Origin: Gluconobacter potus
GTDB taxonomy: Bacteria > Pseudomonadota > Alphaproteobacteria > Acetobacterales > Acetobacteraceae
DNA: 36,100 nucleotides
Direction of reading: 5' to 3'
NCBI RefSeq assembly: GCF_015244705.1
Contig: NZ_JABCQF010000016.1
Coordinates: forward strand, 1 to 36,100
The translations under genes and the position numbers were made by a program. The first letter of the stretch is position 1. Every line of letters begins with the position of its first letter. The notes under the pieces were generated by a model. The model did no database searches. It saw only the letters and a list, made by a program, of their open reading frames with translations, and was not told where the DNA came from. Shown here one piece after another: positions 15,282 through 24,310 of this stretch.

Positions 15282-16274
15282 TCAACTTTTCTGAATCTCG
15301 ACAACCAGTCGGCCCCGCACTTTTCCGGCAATGATATCTTGGCCGGCTGTGATGACGTCCTCAAGATGGATCGTCGCGGTGATCTCGCCTAATTTCTCGC
15401 GATCGAGATCCGTTGCAAGACGCGCCCAGGCTTCAAGGCGACGCGGCTTCGGACACATTACCGAATCAATACCAAGCAGCGAGACGCCGCGCAGGATGAA
15501 CGGTGCTACCGATGCAGGCAGGTCCATTCCCTGCGCCAAGCCACAAGCCGTAACTGCACCGCCGTATCGGGTCATCGACAGCACATTAGCGAGCGTATGT
15601 GAGCCCACAGCATCGATGCCCGCGATCCACCGTTCCTTGCCGAGCGGACGCATGGGGCCGGAAAGTTCGTTACGATCAATGATTTCGGCCGCTCCGAGGC
15701 TCCTGAGATAATCTGCTTCCTCTGCCCGCCCGGTCGAAGCGATGACGTGCCAGCCAGCCTTCGCCAACAGGGCAATCGCGACTGAACCCACGCCGCCAGC
15801 AGCACCTGTGACGATTACCGGCCCATCAGATGGCTGCAATCCATGCTTTTCCAGCGCCAGAACGCTGAGCATTGCAGTGTAGCCCGCAGTGCCGATCGCC
15901 ATAGCCTCGGCTGGCGTCAGCCCGGCAGGCAAGGGTACGAGCCAATCCCCTTTGACACGGCTTTTCTCGGCATAAGAACCGAGATGTGTTTCACCCGTTC
16001 CCCAGCCGTTCAGGATGACTTGGTCGCCGACGCGGAAATCCGGATGACCTGATGCTTCAACTACGCCAGCACCATCAATGCCCGGGATCATGGGAAAGCG
16101 CCGGACGACCGGAGCCTTGCCTGTCAGAGCCAGGCCATCCTTATAGTTGACCGTGGAATGCGTCACTCGAAACGTGACGTCTCCGTCCATCAAATCCGCC
16201 TCGCTGAAATCTTTCAGTCCAACGATCTGACTCGTGTCGTTTTTCTCGATCACGATCGCCCGAAATGTGCTCAT
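15282..16274 (-). CDS. AcuI/YhdH-family NADPH-dependent quinone/acrylyl-CoA reductase (MDR)
   Basis: 330 residues of the zinc-free medium-chain reductase family that includes AcuI (acryloyl-CoA to propionyl-CoA) and YhdH. Visible are [17 protein letters not shown], the [12 protein letters not shown] block, the NADPH motif [16 protein letters not shown] and [16 protein letters not shown], a hallmark of the AcuI/YhdH branch. Zinc ligands of alcohol dehydrogenases are absent. ATG 16274 has a consensus AAAGGAGG upstream. A TetR gene immediately upstream and operators before both genes suggest induction by an electrophilic substrate, acrylate-like or enone. Confidence 0.9.
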   Translation of the reverse strand: MSTFRAIVIEKNDTSQIVGLKDFSEADLMDGDVTFRVTHSTVNYKDGLALTGKAPVVRRFPMIPGIDGAGVVEASGHPDFRVGDQVILNGWGTGETHLGSYAEKSRVKGDWLVPLPAGLTPAEAMAIGTAGYTAMLSVLALEKHGLQPSDGPVIVTGAAGGVGSVAIALLAKAGWHVIASTGRAEEADYLRSLGAAEIIDRNELSGPMRPLGKERWIAGIDAVGSHTLANVLSMTRYGGAVTACGLAQGMDLPASVAPFILRGVSLLGIDSVMCPKPRRLEAWARLATDLDREKLGEITATIHLEDVITAGQDIIAGKVRGRLVVEIQKS

Positions 16275-16296
16275 AGTGCCGTGCCTCCTTTATAAT

Positions 16297-16311
16297 TAGA
16301 CCGATCGTCTA
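16297..16311. promoter_or_regulatory. TetR operator upstream of the AcuI-like gene
   Basis: TAGACCGATCGTCTA, an inverted repeat with TAGAC/GTCTA arms, lies 22 nt upstream of the reductase start in its leader region. A related site lies at 16976. Confidence 0.65.
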
Positions 16312-16331
16312 GTGTTGCCGAAAAAAAGGGA

Positions 16332-16964
16332 TCAGGTGCGGAGCATCGCAAGAAATCCCTCTGCGAAGGTTCTAAGTGGGGTACTGTTGCGTTCGAGCTT
16401 GGCGCGGAGAACTGCTCCTTCCCAGCCGATCCAAAAAAACGCGGCAAGATGATCGGCATCATGATGGTTGCGGATCTCACCTGCTGCCTGCGCTGCGCGC
16501 AAACACAGGGCCGTGCACCGTTGCCAGTCTGCAAAAATATCACTCAGTTTCTGACGAAAGGCTTCTGGAAGCGCACCCATCTCCTGCCCCAGATTGCCAA
16601 CAAGACAGCCGCGCGAAAACGCAAAGCGCTCCATTGCTGCCTCTGCATCGACCATGAAAGCTTTCAGCCGATCCAACGGCGAGAGGCCATCATCGGCAAA
16701 GAACCGATCCAGCTTGCGTGCGAAATAATGACCATAGTGATCAATCAGTTCGGCGCCAAAAGCCTCCTTGCTTTCAAAATAGTAATAGAACGAGCCTTTA
16801 GGTACCCCGACCACCTTTAGCACCTCGTCGAGACCGGTTGCGGAAAAACCTTTCTCTGTCAGCGCTACCAAGCCAGCCCGCACCAGTGATGCGCGCGTCT
16901 CGTTGAATCCGGCCGTTGCCTTCGGTGGACGTCCGCGACGACGGGAAGGAGTGGCAGGATTCAT
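16332..16964 (-). CDS. TetR-family repressor (NemR/AcuR-like)
   Basis: 210 residues. A basic N-terminal arm (RRRGRPPKA) precedes an HTH with LTEKGFSATGLDEVLKVVGVPKGSFYYYFESKEAFG, then the TetR_C_6-like domain with FSRGCLVGNLGQEMG. This Cys-containing GCLVGN segment is characteristic of NemR/AcuR-type regulators that sense electrophiles. It lies upstream of and in the same direction as the reductase, with a matching operator before each gene, so it most likely represses both. Confidence 0.88.
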   Translation of the reverse strand: MNPATPSRRRGRPPKATAGFNETRASLVRAGLVALTEKGFSATGLDEVLKVVGVPKGSFYYYFESKEAFGAELIDHYGHYFARKLDRFFADDGLSPLDRLKAFMVDAEAAMERFAFSRGCLVGNLGQEMGALPEAFRQKLSDIFADWQRCTALCLRAAQAAGEIRNHHDADHLAAFFWIGWEGAVLRAKLERNSTPLRTFAEGFLAMLRT

Positions 16965-16975
16965 ACTGATTTAAT

Positions 16976-16990
16976 TAGACCGAACATCTA
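16976..16990. promoter_or_regulatory. TetR operator at the regulator's own promoter
   Basis: TAGACCGAACATCTA shares 11 of 15 positions with the site before the reductase and lies 11 nt upstream of the tetR start. It implies autoregulation. Confidence 0.6.
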
Positions 16991-17158
16991 TATAATTCAA
17001 ACGGAGAGTCACCAACGCACTGATAGTTGATCCTGGCGACGAAGCACTTACCTCCCCATGCCCTTGGCAACCCAACTTCATCCCTCTCGCTGTTGAGGCC
17101 AGCATTTCGCAATCATAAAGCGAAGCAGCCTCAACTGTGTCAGAGCGCTCCGCAACGC

Positions 17159-18982
17159 TCAGGTAGGAAGCTTATTGAACCGATTGGCTGCAATTTTTTC
17201 CCTGATTTCGGGCCGTCGGAAATAGATCGGCATTCCACAGCGCAATGGGCGGCCACCCCGAACCACCACAAACGCTTCATCCACCCTAGTGTCATTCAGC
17301 AACTCTTCCCGACGGATCAGCGGACGACTGATTTCATGGTAGCTGGAGTTCGCACCGCGTGAGCGGTTACTGGCTTCCCACCCCTTTCCGGACGTGCCGG
17401 AGTTGCTGCCCTCGGATGTCGCCATGACGCCATATTGACCAAAGGTTTCTTCCAGTTCCTTGGCCGTATCGAGGTCAGAGATCGCAACATATGTCCGATG
17501 TGCAGCCGCCTCGTACCATGCGCGCTTTCCCTCGCGCCCCCATTGTTCTTCAAGCTGGCCGACCGACTGGTAAAGCAGCCTCAGAGTGATGCCATATTTC
17601 CGACCAGCATCCCGCGCTGTTGCCATGATTCGCATCCGCCCAAGACGGGCAACCTCATCCAGCAGGAAAAGGACACGATTCTGGATATGACCATCCGCCT
17701 CATAAACAGCGTTCAGCAAGGCTCCAATGATTGTGCGGCCGATTTCCGGTGTGTTTTCCAAGGCTCGCAAGGGCAACTGGACGAAAATATCCGTCTTACC
17801 GTCGATAAGATCGGACGACCGAAAACTGTCTCCGGACACGAGGTCAGCAAAGGCGGGATTACTGAGCCAAGATGTCTTGTCATCGGCGTTGCCGTACACA
17901 CCCGAAAATGTTTCATCGACCAATCCTTTAAGCGCACCGGCTATTTGGCTCGCATAGGCGCACGGGCTGTTCGCATGAATCGTGCTGAGCAGATTCCTCA
18001 TTTCTTCCTGCGGCGTGCAAACCCCGCTTCTCAGCGTCCGCAACGTCTTTTCTTCGTCTGGTAGATCCGGATCAAACATCATGTGCGCCAATAAACACGT
18101 CACAAGGTTTCGGCCCTGCTTATCAAAAAACTCATTATTATTGTCTTTTTTTGAACTACTCTCTCGACAGATCCATGACACGACATCCTGTATATTTGTA
18201 ATAGCTTCGGGAGAATGAATGTCGATCCAGTCGAGAACATTAAACCCGATATCTCCACCGAGCCGCAGTTCATAAACCTGATGCTCCAGCGTCCTGGAAC
18301 GGAACGGCCGGAGCATTGGACCCAATTCCGTGCTTGGATCAAGGACCACTGCTGATCCTGTCCATGTCGTCAGTGTGGTGACTGCCGATGTTGATTTGAA
18401 CGATCCCGGTCCGGCAAAAACGAGGCTATGGGTCGACCCCGTTTCGCAGGGGTCTATAAGCAGTGGAGCCCGCCCGCCCTGTCCCCAAGTCTTTGGATCT
18501 TTAGGATGAAAAGGCATTTTTGCGCGCGGATCTTCATCGACACGGTATGCTTCACCAACAACCACCCCCCCGTAGTCCGGAGAAGGGCACGGAAAGAGCT
18601 TCCTGGCCTGCTTCATCGTCATCCAGTCGGCATAGCCGTGATTCTCAGTCACGCCACGGATCGGCGGCTGCCTTCGACTGAAGATGGAACGCCGAAGCGA
18701 CGGACCAATTGCACCACGCCGCAAAGCCACTGCCAGCAGTATCAACACCACCACAATGCTGCCCGCACCCGCGCCGATCTTGAGCCACAGCACAACGACC
18801 GGGTTATCTCGGCCGTAAAGAAAATATAACCACCATTGATAAAATGGATGCGCGAACGAGCCCAACAAACCCGTTCCTTTTAAGAATACGACTGATGCAA
18901 CGACAGTCCACGACACCAAAACTATCGCTACACTGAAAACAATCCTTGAAGTCAGGACAATCGACTTGGTTTCAAACGCCAT
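17159..18982 (-). CDS. virD4: Type IV secretion coupling protein VirD4/TraG
   Basis: 607 residues from ATG 18982, which has GAGGGT upstream; an in-frame extension to 19093 overlaps virB11. This inner-membrane ATPase brings the relaxosome to the secretion channel. Two N-terminal membrane segments (about 10-35 and 65-85) are followed by the nucleotide domain. The P-loop is VFAGPGSFKSTS, with Phe before the Lys as in the TraG branch. Walker B is VLFLLDEVARLG, followed by the RDAGRKYGITL block. Last gene of the virB operon, starting 10 nt after the virB11 stop. Its presence makes this a conjugation system rather than an effector system. Confidence 0.94.
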   Translation of the reverse strand: MAFETKSIVLTSRIVFSVAIVLVSWTVVASVVFLKGTGLLGSFAHPFYQWWLYFLYGRDNPVVVLWLKIGAGAGSIVVVLILLAVALRRGAIGPSLRRSIFSRRQPPIRGVTENHGYADWMTMKQARKLFPCPSPDYGGVVVGEAYRVDEDPRAKMPFHPKDPKTWGQGGRAPLLIDPCETGSTHSLVFAGPGSFKSTSAVTTLTTWTGSAVVLDPSTELGPMLRPFRSRTLEHQVYELRLGGDIGFNVLDWIDIHSPEAITNIQDVVSWICRESSSKKDNNNEFFDKQGRNLVTCLLAHMMFDPDLPDEEKTLRTLRSGVCTPQEEMRNLLSTIHANSPCAYASQIAGALKGLVDETFSGVYGNADDKTSWLSNPAFADLVSGDSFRSSDLIDGKTDIFVQLPLRALENTPEIGRTIIGALLNAVYEADGHIQNRVLFLLDEVARLGRMRIMATARDAGRKYGITLRLLYQSVGQLEEQWGREGKRAWYEAAAHRTYVAISDLDTAKELEETFGQYGVMATSEGSNSGTSGKGWEASNRSRGANSSYHEISRPLIRREELLNDTRVDEAFVVVRGGRPLRCGMPIYFRRPEIREKIAANRFNKLPT

Positions 18983-18992
18983 ATCGACACCC

Positions 18993-20036
18993 TCAGTATT
19001 TTGACAGTAGGTCCGCCACGGTTTCATTCCGCCGACGCGCATCAGCAGCCAGCCATACTTCTCCGATGGAATATACCGCGCCCATCGTCTCAAACGGCAC
19101 GATCACATCAATCGCAGCCGAGAGCATTTCAACAAGGGTCTTGTCTTCCAGAGCCGCGCCTTGAGGTGAACCTTTGATAAGGGCAAATAATTTCTTAAAT
19201 GCCTGCACGGGATTGGCGCCGTGAATGGTGGAAATTGAGCCCGGATGCCCTGAGACAACCTCATTAAGATAGGTCCAGGCCGCAACGCCTTCCCTCAACT
19301 CTTGCGGCAGAATACGGTCTGGACGCATACGCAAAGACGCTTCCAGTAGATCGCTCGGCCCAACCGTATTTATCCCTGTGCTCCCTTTGGAATACAGCAG
19401 CCGCACATGGTTAGGATGTGGAACTATCAATTCCAGAGAGTCTTCTATGGTTATCAGTCTCTCACCCAAGGGGATCGCCGAGATCAGCGTCCTAGACATG
19501 GTTGTCTTGCCGGACCCTGTCGCTCCGCATAGCAGGATGGTCAACTTGTTGCGGACGCATGCCGTCAGAAAGGCTTCCAGATTTCCGTCATCATAACATT
19601 TCAAAACCTCTTCATGCCGTCGCTGTTCGGCTTCGGTCCGCTTGTCCCAGCGGTTCCAGCGCGAGATGTCATATCGCTTCGTGACCGCGGTAAGAGCGGC
19701 GACATGACTGCCTGGCCGCCGGATCGTCAGACTTACCGTGCCGGCCGGTACGGTCGGGGGCAAGCACACTTGCAGACGTTCGCCGTTCGGCAGCTCCGTA
19801 GAGCACAGTGGATGCCGCTCTCCCACGTCCTGCTTGCGCAGAGCACCCGCCAAGATCGCGATATCTTCGAGATCCGCAAAGGTCAAAGGAAGGGGATGCC
19901 GAGTGAATATACCCCTCTGTCGAACAAAGACTTCTCCCGGTTTATTGACGCAGACCTCTTCCGTTGTCGGGTCTTCGAGCCATCCCGCAAGCGGCTGCAT
20001 CAGAAACCGAAGCTGAACAGCGGCTTCATTGAGCAT
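18993..20036 (-). CDS. virB11: VirB11 traffic ATPase
   Basis: 347-residue hexameric ATPase of the T4SS cytoplasmic face. The N-terminal domain has TEEVCVNKPGEVFVRQRG. The ATPase domain has Walker A LLCGATGSGKTTMSRTLI, the ITIEDSLEL Asp box, LRMRPDRILPQELREG and the His box GHPGSISTIHGANP. It overlaps virB10 by 11 bp. No defect seen. Confidence 0.95.
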   Translation of the reverse strand: MLNEAAVQLRFLMQPLAGWLEDPTTEEVCVNKPGEVFVRQRGIFTRHPLPLTFADLEDIAILAGALRKQDVGERHPLCSTELPNGERLQVCLPPTVPAGTVSLTIRRPGSHVAALTAVTKRYDISRWNRWDKRTEAEQRRHEEVLKCYDDGNLEAFLTACVRNKLTILLCGATGSGKTTMSRTLISAIPLGERLITIEDSLELIVPHPNHVRLLYSKGSTGINTVGPSDLLEASLRMRPDRILPQELREGVAAWTYLNEVVSGHPGSISTIHGANPVQAFKKLFALIKGSPQGAALEDKTLVEMLSAAIDVIVPFETMGAVYSIGEVWLAADARRRNETVADLLSKY

Positions 20037-21156
20037 TGATACCTACCGTGGGCCTGAGATCATAGATGTCAGAAAAATCGAGATCACGAGCGACAAATAT
20101 TGCGACCGTTTTTCCTTGTGCTTTTTCGCCTGTCGGTTGAATATTTATGTCAGCCTGCAATGCTGTATTTGCGACAGTCTGACCATTTGACTGAAAAGAG
20201 TTGAAATACGCACCGCTATTGTTGCTACCAACCCGCGATGCCAATTCCACCCCTGCATCCAGGCCACCTTGGATCACGCTCAAAAGGATGGCACTGCTGA
20301 AGCGCGCCCACCAGTGATTGTTTACCGTCACCTTTATGCCGCTCTCACCCAACTCCCCCGTTGCGGGTGAGTCCAGTTCAATGATGCCATGCTCCGGGGT
20401 CTCCGCCCTGTCCCAGATCACGAATGCCCGATCTTCACCACGCATCAAACCATGCTGCATTTCGCCCGTGACGATCGTTCCCTTATCCATAAGGACCACG
20501 TTCCCTGTTGTGCTCCGCACGTCCACGGGAATTTCGCATTTTGTGTAGCCAGCAAGCTGAGTGTTTAGCTTGGTCTGAAGAATGCACGGAATGATCGTGC
20601 CCTTCGTCACCAAAAAATCCGGATGCGGCAACATATGTGCTTTAGCCTGGTCGAGCACCGTCGGCTTCAGACGAACAGCGAGGGATTTATCATCCTGCGG
20701 TCCTGCCTGATGGGCAGCTTCCCCACCATTGGCGACAACCGCTTGTGGACTGGCTGGCGCAGCAGACGACGAGACACTGCCCGCACTGCTACCGGAAGCA
20801 GCAAAAATTGGGCTCTCGGCCGGCGTCATCTCGTGATGCTCTTGAGGCGTCGGGAAGAACCCACGGGACGCCTGTGGTGGCGGTGGCACGGGCATCGGAA
20901 GAGCCGGAGCGGGAGGAGCTGTGAGCGGTGCGCTATGTAGCTTCTGTCCCTGAGACACTACAGGCAGGTTTGGCTGCTGCTCATTGAGCTTCTTCGTTTT
21001 GTCGAGAGCACGCAACCAGATGAAGCCAAGCAGTACCACTACAACCAACGCCGCAATGCCCACCTTCTGCCACGCAGTCAGTTCGCGGCGGTTATTTCCA
21101 GATACGAGAGAGCCACCCTCATTGACCGGGCTATCATTGGTCTGATTCTCGCTCAT
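20026..21156 (-). CDS. virB10: VirB10 core-complex protein
   Basis: 376 residues. A short cytoplasmic N-terminus is followed by one membrane helix (about 32-48, GIAALVVVVLLGFIWL), a Pro-rich periplasmic linker (about 75-110), and the conserved beta-barrel domain. That domain includes GTIIPCILQTKLNTQLAGYTKC, VLMDKGTIVTGEMQ and the antenna region. It spans both membranes and gates the channel. ATG overlaps the virB9 stop by 4 bp. Confidence 0.94.
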   Translation of the reverse strand: MSENQTNDSPVNEGGSLVSGNNRRELTAWQKVGIAALVVVVLLGFIWLRALDKTKKLNEQQPNLPVVSQGQKLHSAPLTAPPAPALPMPVPPPPQASRGFFPTPQEHHEMTPAESPIFAASGSSAGSVSSSAAPASPQAVVANGGEAAHQAGPQDDKSLAVRLKPTVLDQAKAHMLPHPDFLVTKGTIIPCILQTKLNTQLAGYTKCEIPVDVRSTTGNVVLMDKGTIVTGEMQHGLMRGEDRAFVIWDRAETPEHGIIELDSPATGELGESGIKVTVNNHWWARFSSAILLSVIQGGLDAGVELASRVGSNNSGAYFNSFQSNGQTVANTALQADINIQPTGEKAQGKTVAIFVARDLDFSDIYDLRPTVGINAQ

Positions 21157-22070
21157 TGGGCCGCCTCCTTCAGCGTACGGACCACGTTCGGGCTGATCGT
21201 ATTTGTGCCGGGATTGTGGCCGACCGGATCGAACGCCTTATTGAAGACACACAAAACGGTATCTCCGTCCCGAAGACGCCACGCCGGAGCCAAATGGTCG
21301 GCGATCATCAGCGTGCCCCACCCAGCCGGATCGTTCTTCACGCTATAATTGGCCGTAGCTTCCTTGCCATCCGGGTTTATGGTGAACAAAGAGGGAAGAC
21401 GTACATTCCCCGGGAACCGGAAGATGGTAATATTTCCATTATCCCATACTTCCAGTGGCGTGATGGAGCGATCACCTTTAGCAATGTATTTCCAATTTTT
21501 TGTTCCAAAATTTGGATCTTTTGTTTCCCGCTCCATTCGTTCATGCGCAAGTTGAAGTTCTAGTACTTTTGCGCGCGCTTCCGCTTGGGCCTGTTCTTGT
21601 TTTTGTCGTGCAAGAGCCGCCACGCGGCGCGCCGCTGCTTCATCCGCCGGGTAGGTAAACTGGACGCTGTAGTAAACTCCGTCCGTTGAGTTTGCGAGCG
21701 ACGCCCCCGTAACAGTCTGGACTTCAAAAACATATCTGCGCTCCTGACCTGTGTCGTTGCGCGTGAGAACGACAACCGGCTGAAGGCTCAGACCATTGGT
21801 GGCCTTGAAAAACAGATAATTTCCGGCGGGAGCGGCTTTCAGATGAATGCTATCACTTACCGCCACGCGATCGACAGTTTCATGTGCGCCAAACCCGATA
21901 ACGAGCGTCGCCCCTACAGCCGTGGATAGGTGGACAACCTGATCTGCTACGTACGGGACATAACGCATTCTGGTATCATGCCGACTTGGTAGCGGGTCTT
22001 GCTCTCCAAAAGCCGGCATCACAGACAAATATGTCGCCGCGAGGAATGCGGCAGCAGCGAGATACTTCAT
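21153..22070 (-). CDS. virB9: VirB9 outer-membrane complex protein
   Basis: 305 residues with an N-terminal signal peptide (MKYLAAAAFLAATYLSVMPAFGE). The CagX/VirB9 N-domain has RYVPYVADQVVHLSTAVGATLVIGF. A charged coiled stretch (about 150-190) separates it from the C-domain with NWKYIAKGDRSITPLEVWDNG and TIFRFPGN. Pairs with VirB7 and VirB10 in the outer-membrane core. Overlaps virB8 by one base. Confidence 0.93.
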   Translation of the reverse strand: MKYLAAAAFLAATYLSVMPAFGEQDPLPSRHDTRMRYVPYVADQVVHLSTAVGATLVIGFGAHETVDRVAVSDSIHLKAAPAGNYLFFKATNGLSLQPVVVLTRNDTGQERRYVFEVQTVTGASLANSTDGVYYSVQFTYPADEAAARRVAALARQKQEQAQAEARAKVLELQLAHERMERETKDPNFGTKNWKYIAKGDRSITPLEVWDNGNITIFRFPGNVRLPSLFTINPDGKEATANYSVKNDPAGWGTLMIADHLAPAWRLRDGDTVLCVFNKAFDPVGHNPGTNTISPNVVRTLKEAAQ

Positions 22071-22759
22071 TATACCCCATCCTCTGACGACTGATAGGAC
22101 GTGACGATCACACCGCCTGGATTATTCAGACGTGCTTTAGCGGGGAGATCGGTCAGGCGCAGGATCTGGACGGTTGCCGTCCAGGTCGTAACTTGTGGTC
22201 GCTGACCATCCATCGACACAGTACGTCGAAAACGCACCTGAATGACGCTATTACCAATTGGCGCCAGTGACACTTCTTCGACGTCAATCTGGCCTTTCTT
22301 ACCGACAGTCACCTGCGGGGACTTCGGATTTGGGAAATTGAACCAGCTTTGATACTGGTCGCGCACCTGATCCGAACTCATGAGAGACACGGTGTCATAC
22401 GCATACTGGGCTGTTGCGTAGGTATAACCCTCACGCAGTCGCACGTACTGCCAGACCGCTGAGTTGATGACCGCTTCGTCCATCGTCTTCGGCAAGCGCG
22501 ACATCGATATTTCGCTGTCCACGGTCCCATCAGGACGCACCCAAAGGGGCATCGGAACCAATTTTTCAAGTGGTAGCAATGCTCCGATCGACCATGCCAG
22601 CCCCATGTTGGCAATCATCGACACCGCAAGTCCCGCCAGCAGAAATTTGTTGATCCGCACAACGGAACGGACCCGTGCTTTCTGAAACGTCTCGACCTGT
22701 TCATAATGTTCCGCCAACTTTTCGTTCGGAACGGGCGGGGTAAATTCGTTATTTGTCAT
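22070..22759 (-). CDS. virB8: VirB8 inner-membrane assembly protein
   Basis: 229 residues. One membrane helix (about 37-58, NKFLLAGLAVSMIANMGLAWSI) follows a cytoplasmic tail; the periplasmic NTF2-like domain carries NSAVWQYVRLREGYTY and VRFRRTVSMDGQ. Starts in an ATGA overlap with the virB7 stop. Confidence 0.93.
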   Translation of the reverse strand: MTNNEFTPPVPNEKLAEHYEQVETFQKARVRSVVRINKFLLAGLAVSMIANMGLAWSIGALLPLEKLVPMPLWVRPDGTVDSEISMSRLPKTMDEAVINSAVWQYVRLREGYTYATAQYAYDTVSLMSSDQVRDQYQSWFNFPNPKSPQVTVGKKGQIDVEEVSLAPIGNSVIQVRFRRTVSMDGQRPQVTTWTATVQILRLTDLPAKARLNNPGGVIVTSYQSSEDGV

Positions 22760-22926
22760 TTATACCCACGCTCCTGTGGCCTTTTGAGATCCGCTTCTGT
22801 CGGGTGCCAGTGCCCTGCATTCAAGGCAAATGTCGCTCCTTTACATTTTGGCAACGGGTCATGACTTGCGCACGCTGATAAAACAGAGAGCATAAGTACA
22901 GAAATACTAATACGGATCTTTATCAT
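22756..22926 (-). CDS. virB7: VirB7-like lipoprotein, 56 residues
   Basis: A short gene between virB6 and virB8. The N-terminus is a lipoprotein signal: MIKIRISISVLMLSVLSAC, with the lipobox LSAC and modified Cys19. The mature 38 residues contain a second Cys (PKCKG) that could pair with VirB9. The start at ATG 22926 is preceded by a purine-rich GGGGAGTGGGGCGG tract. The stop overlaps the virB8 start (ATGA). Location, size and lipobox all match VirB7, although sequence conservation in this family is too low to prove it by motif. Confidence 0.82.
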   Translation of the reverse strand: MIKIRISISVLMLSVLSACASHDPLPKCKGATFALNAGHWHPTEADLKRPQERGYK

Positions 22927-22967
22927 CCGCCCCACTCCCCTTTTATTCTGAAACGTAAACCTATTTT

Positions 22968-23894
22968 TTACTTTGAAGCTTTTCTACCTATATTGGCACC
23001 CGCTTTTGCGATGGTCCCAACTCCGGCCGTAGTTCCACCGATGACCGTATTCATGATTGCCCCGGCAGGATTTACTGAAATTCCGCCGCCAATAAATGCC
23101 GCCGCTGATGGAAGCATCAGTATTATAAATGCGCTGACAGCAATAAATATCATGGTATCAAACATAATATCTATTGCAACACTTGGAGTTCCAGAAGACG
23201 AAACTGCATTTATATTTGTCTGCGTCATGTAGTCACTGATGCCTTGCGCAACAATCAACATGGCGACGTCCACCAATGCAGCTAGCAAGGCCAAACCGAC
23301 CAATTTTCCCACCCATCTTTCCGAGATATTGCGTGTCGCGTCGAACAGGAACCCAGCTACTACAAACGGCCCTATCGTCACGATAATATCCGTCATAACG
23401 TGCGCGCATATGTAAACGGCAAATACAACCCCGAGAATAACGGCATCGCAAAATGCTATAATTGCAAGCTCAATCATATCGAATATTTGGTATGGATAAA
23501 GCTGGGAATCTATTTTCAGTGAATATCCGGAGATGTCGCCCCATATCTTATCAAGCAGCTGCGGGGTCGACGACACTGAACCGCCTGACACAGATGATGC
23601 CGTCCATTCCGGCAATCCTGTGTGAAAGAAATTAACAATATATGAGTTGTATATACCAGATTCCAACACAAATGCAGAGACAAGAGACACTCTAACTATT
23701 CTTATAACTCCTCTTCGTGTATCTATATCACCGCGCATCACAAGCATTCCCGTTACGATGACCCACAATACGATGAGAGATGTGAACGGCGTTGCTACGG
23801 CGCTTAGAACATTACTTACAGTAGAGTTCATTCCATTATCGAATGCACTCGTAAGACTACTGTTAATGTCTTCATATACCGTTGTCGTAGCCAC
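22968..23894 (-). CDS. virB6: VirB6 polytopic membrane protein
   Basis: 308 residues with five or more hydrophobic segments, including LIVLWVIVTGMLVM, IELAIIAFCDAVILGVVFAVYI, IIVTIGPFVVAGFLF, LVGLALLAALVDVAMLIV and IFIAVSAFIILML. The TRNISERWVGKLVG stretch between helices is the recognisable TrbL/VirB6 core. Periplasmic loop (about 95-125) is Ser/Gly rich. The protein forms part of the inner-membrane channel. Its DNA is more AT-rich than its neighbours. Confidence 0.9.
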   Translation of the reverse strand: MATTTVYEDINSSLTSAFDNGMNSTVSNVLSAVATPFTSLIVLWVIVTGMLVMRGDIDTRRGVIRIVRVSLVSAFVLESGIYNSYIVNFFHTGLPEWTASSVSGGSVSSTPQLLDKIWGDISGYSLKIDSQLYPYQIFDMIELAIIAFCDAVILGVVFAVYICAHVMTDIIVTIGPFVVAGFLFDATRNISERWVGKLVGLALLAALVDVAMLIVAQGISDYMTQTNINAVSSSGTPSVAIDIMFDTMIFIAVSAFIILMLPSAAAFIGGGISVNPAGAIMNTVIGGTTAGVGTIAKAGANIGRKASK

Positions 23895-23911
23895 AGACGT
23901 TCTCCGATTTA

Positions 23912-24301
23912 CTAAGACTTTCCGTTCTGGACCTCAGTCTGGATGCGGGCCGCAGCATCGCAATCAGCCTTGGGGGGACGAATACGGGGATTGGACAGCT
24001 TACATTTCGCAAGTTCGGCCGCGCGCAATGGCCCATTGGTGAACAGGACAGAGCTATCCGGTCCGGTCGCCTGGCGTTGTTTGCCCGTATAGAGTTCATC
24101 CCCAGCGGCAGCATTCTTGCAATCGGGATAGTTTTCGAACGTCCGATCGTTCTGACATTCATGCAGCACCTGCACATCCTCGCTACGATGCGCGGCGTAC
24201 CAACTCACCGTGTGTTCCGCACGATCACGGCTTGGACTAGCTGTAGCGCTCCCGCCGTTCCATATCGCCATGACACCAATCGCCAGCATGATTTTCCGCA
24301 T
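23912..24301 (-). CDS. EexN-like entry-exclusion protein candidate
   Basis: 129 residues with a signal peptide (MRKIMLAIGVMAIWNGGSATA). The central block VSWYAAHRSEDVQVLHECQNDRTFENYPDCKNA matches the EexN-family pattern of W-Y-x2-H-x5-L-x2-C and D-C-x-N-A. EexN proteins block entry of a second copy of the same plasmid. Unlike typical EexN it has no lipobox, so it may be soluble in the periplasm. The slot between virB5 and virB6 is where eex genes commonly sit. Assigned from pattern and position; low-complexity similarity is a risk. Confidence 0.62.
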   Translation of the reverse strand: MRKIMLAIGVMAIWNGGSATASPSRDRAEHTVSWYAAHRSEDVQVLHECQNDRTFENYPDCKNAAAGDELYTGKQRQATGPDSSVLFTNGPLRAAELAKCKLSNPRIRPPKADCDAAARIQTEVQNGKS

Positions 24302-24310
24302 GATAGTTTC

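Noticed and set aside
17159-18982. VirD4 P-loop judged defective because Phe precedes the Lys
   Set aside because: The same GFK[ST]-type loop is familiar in the TraG branch of coupling proteins, so it is a family variant rather than a mutation.
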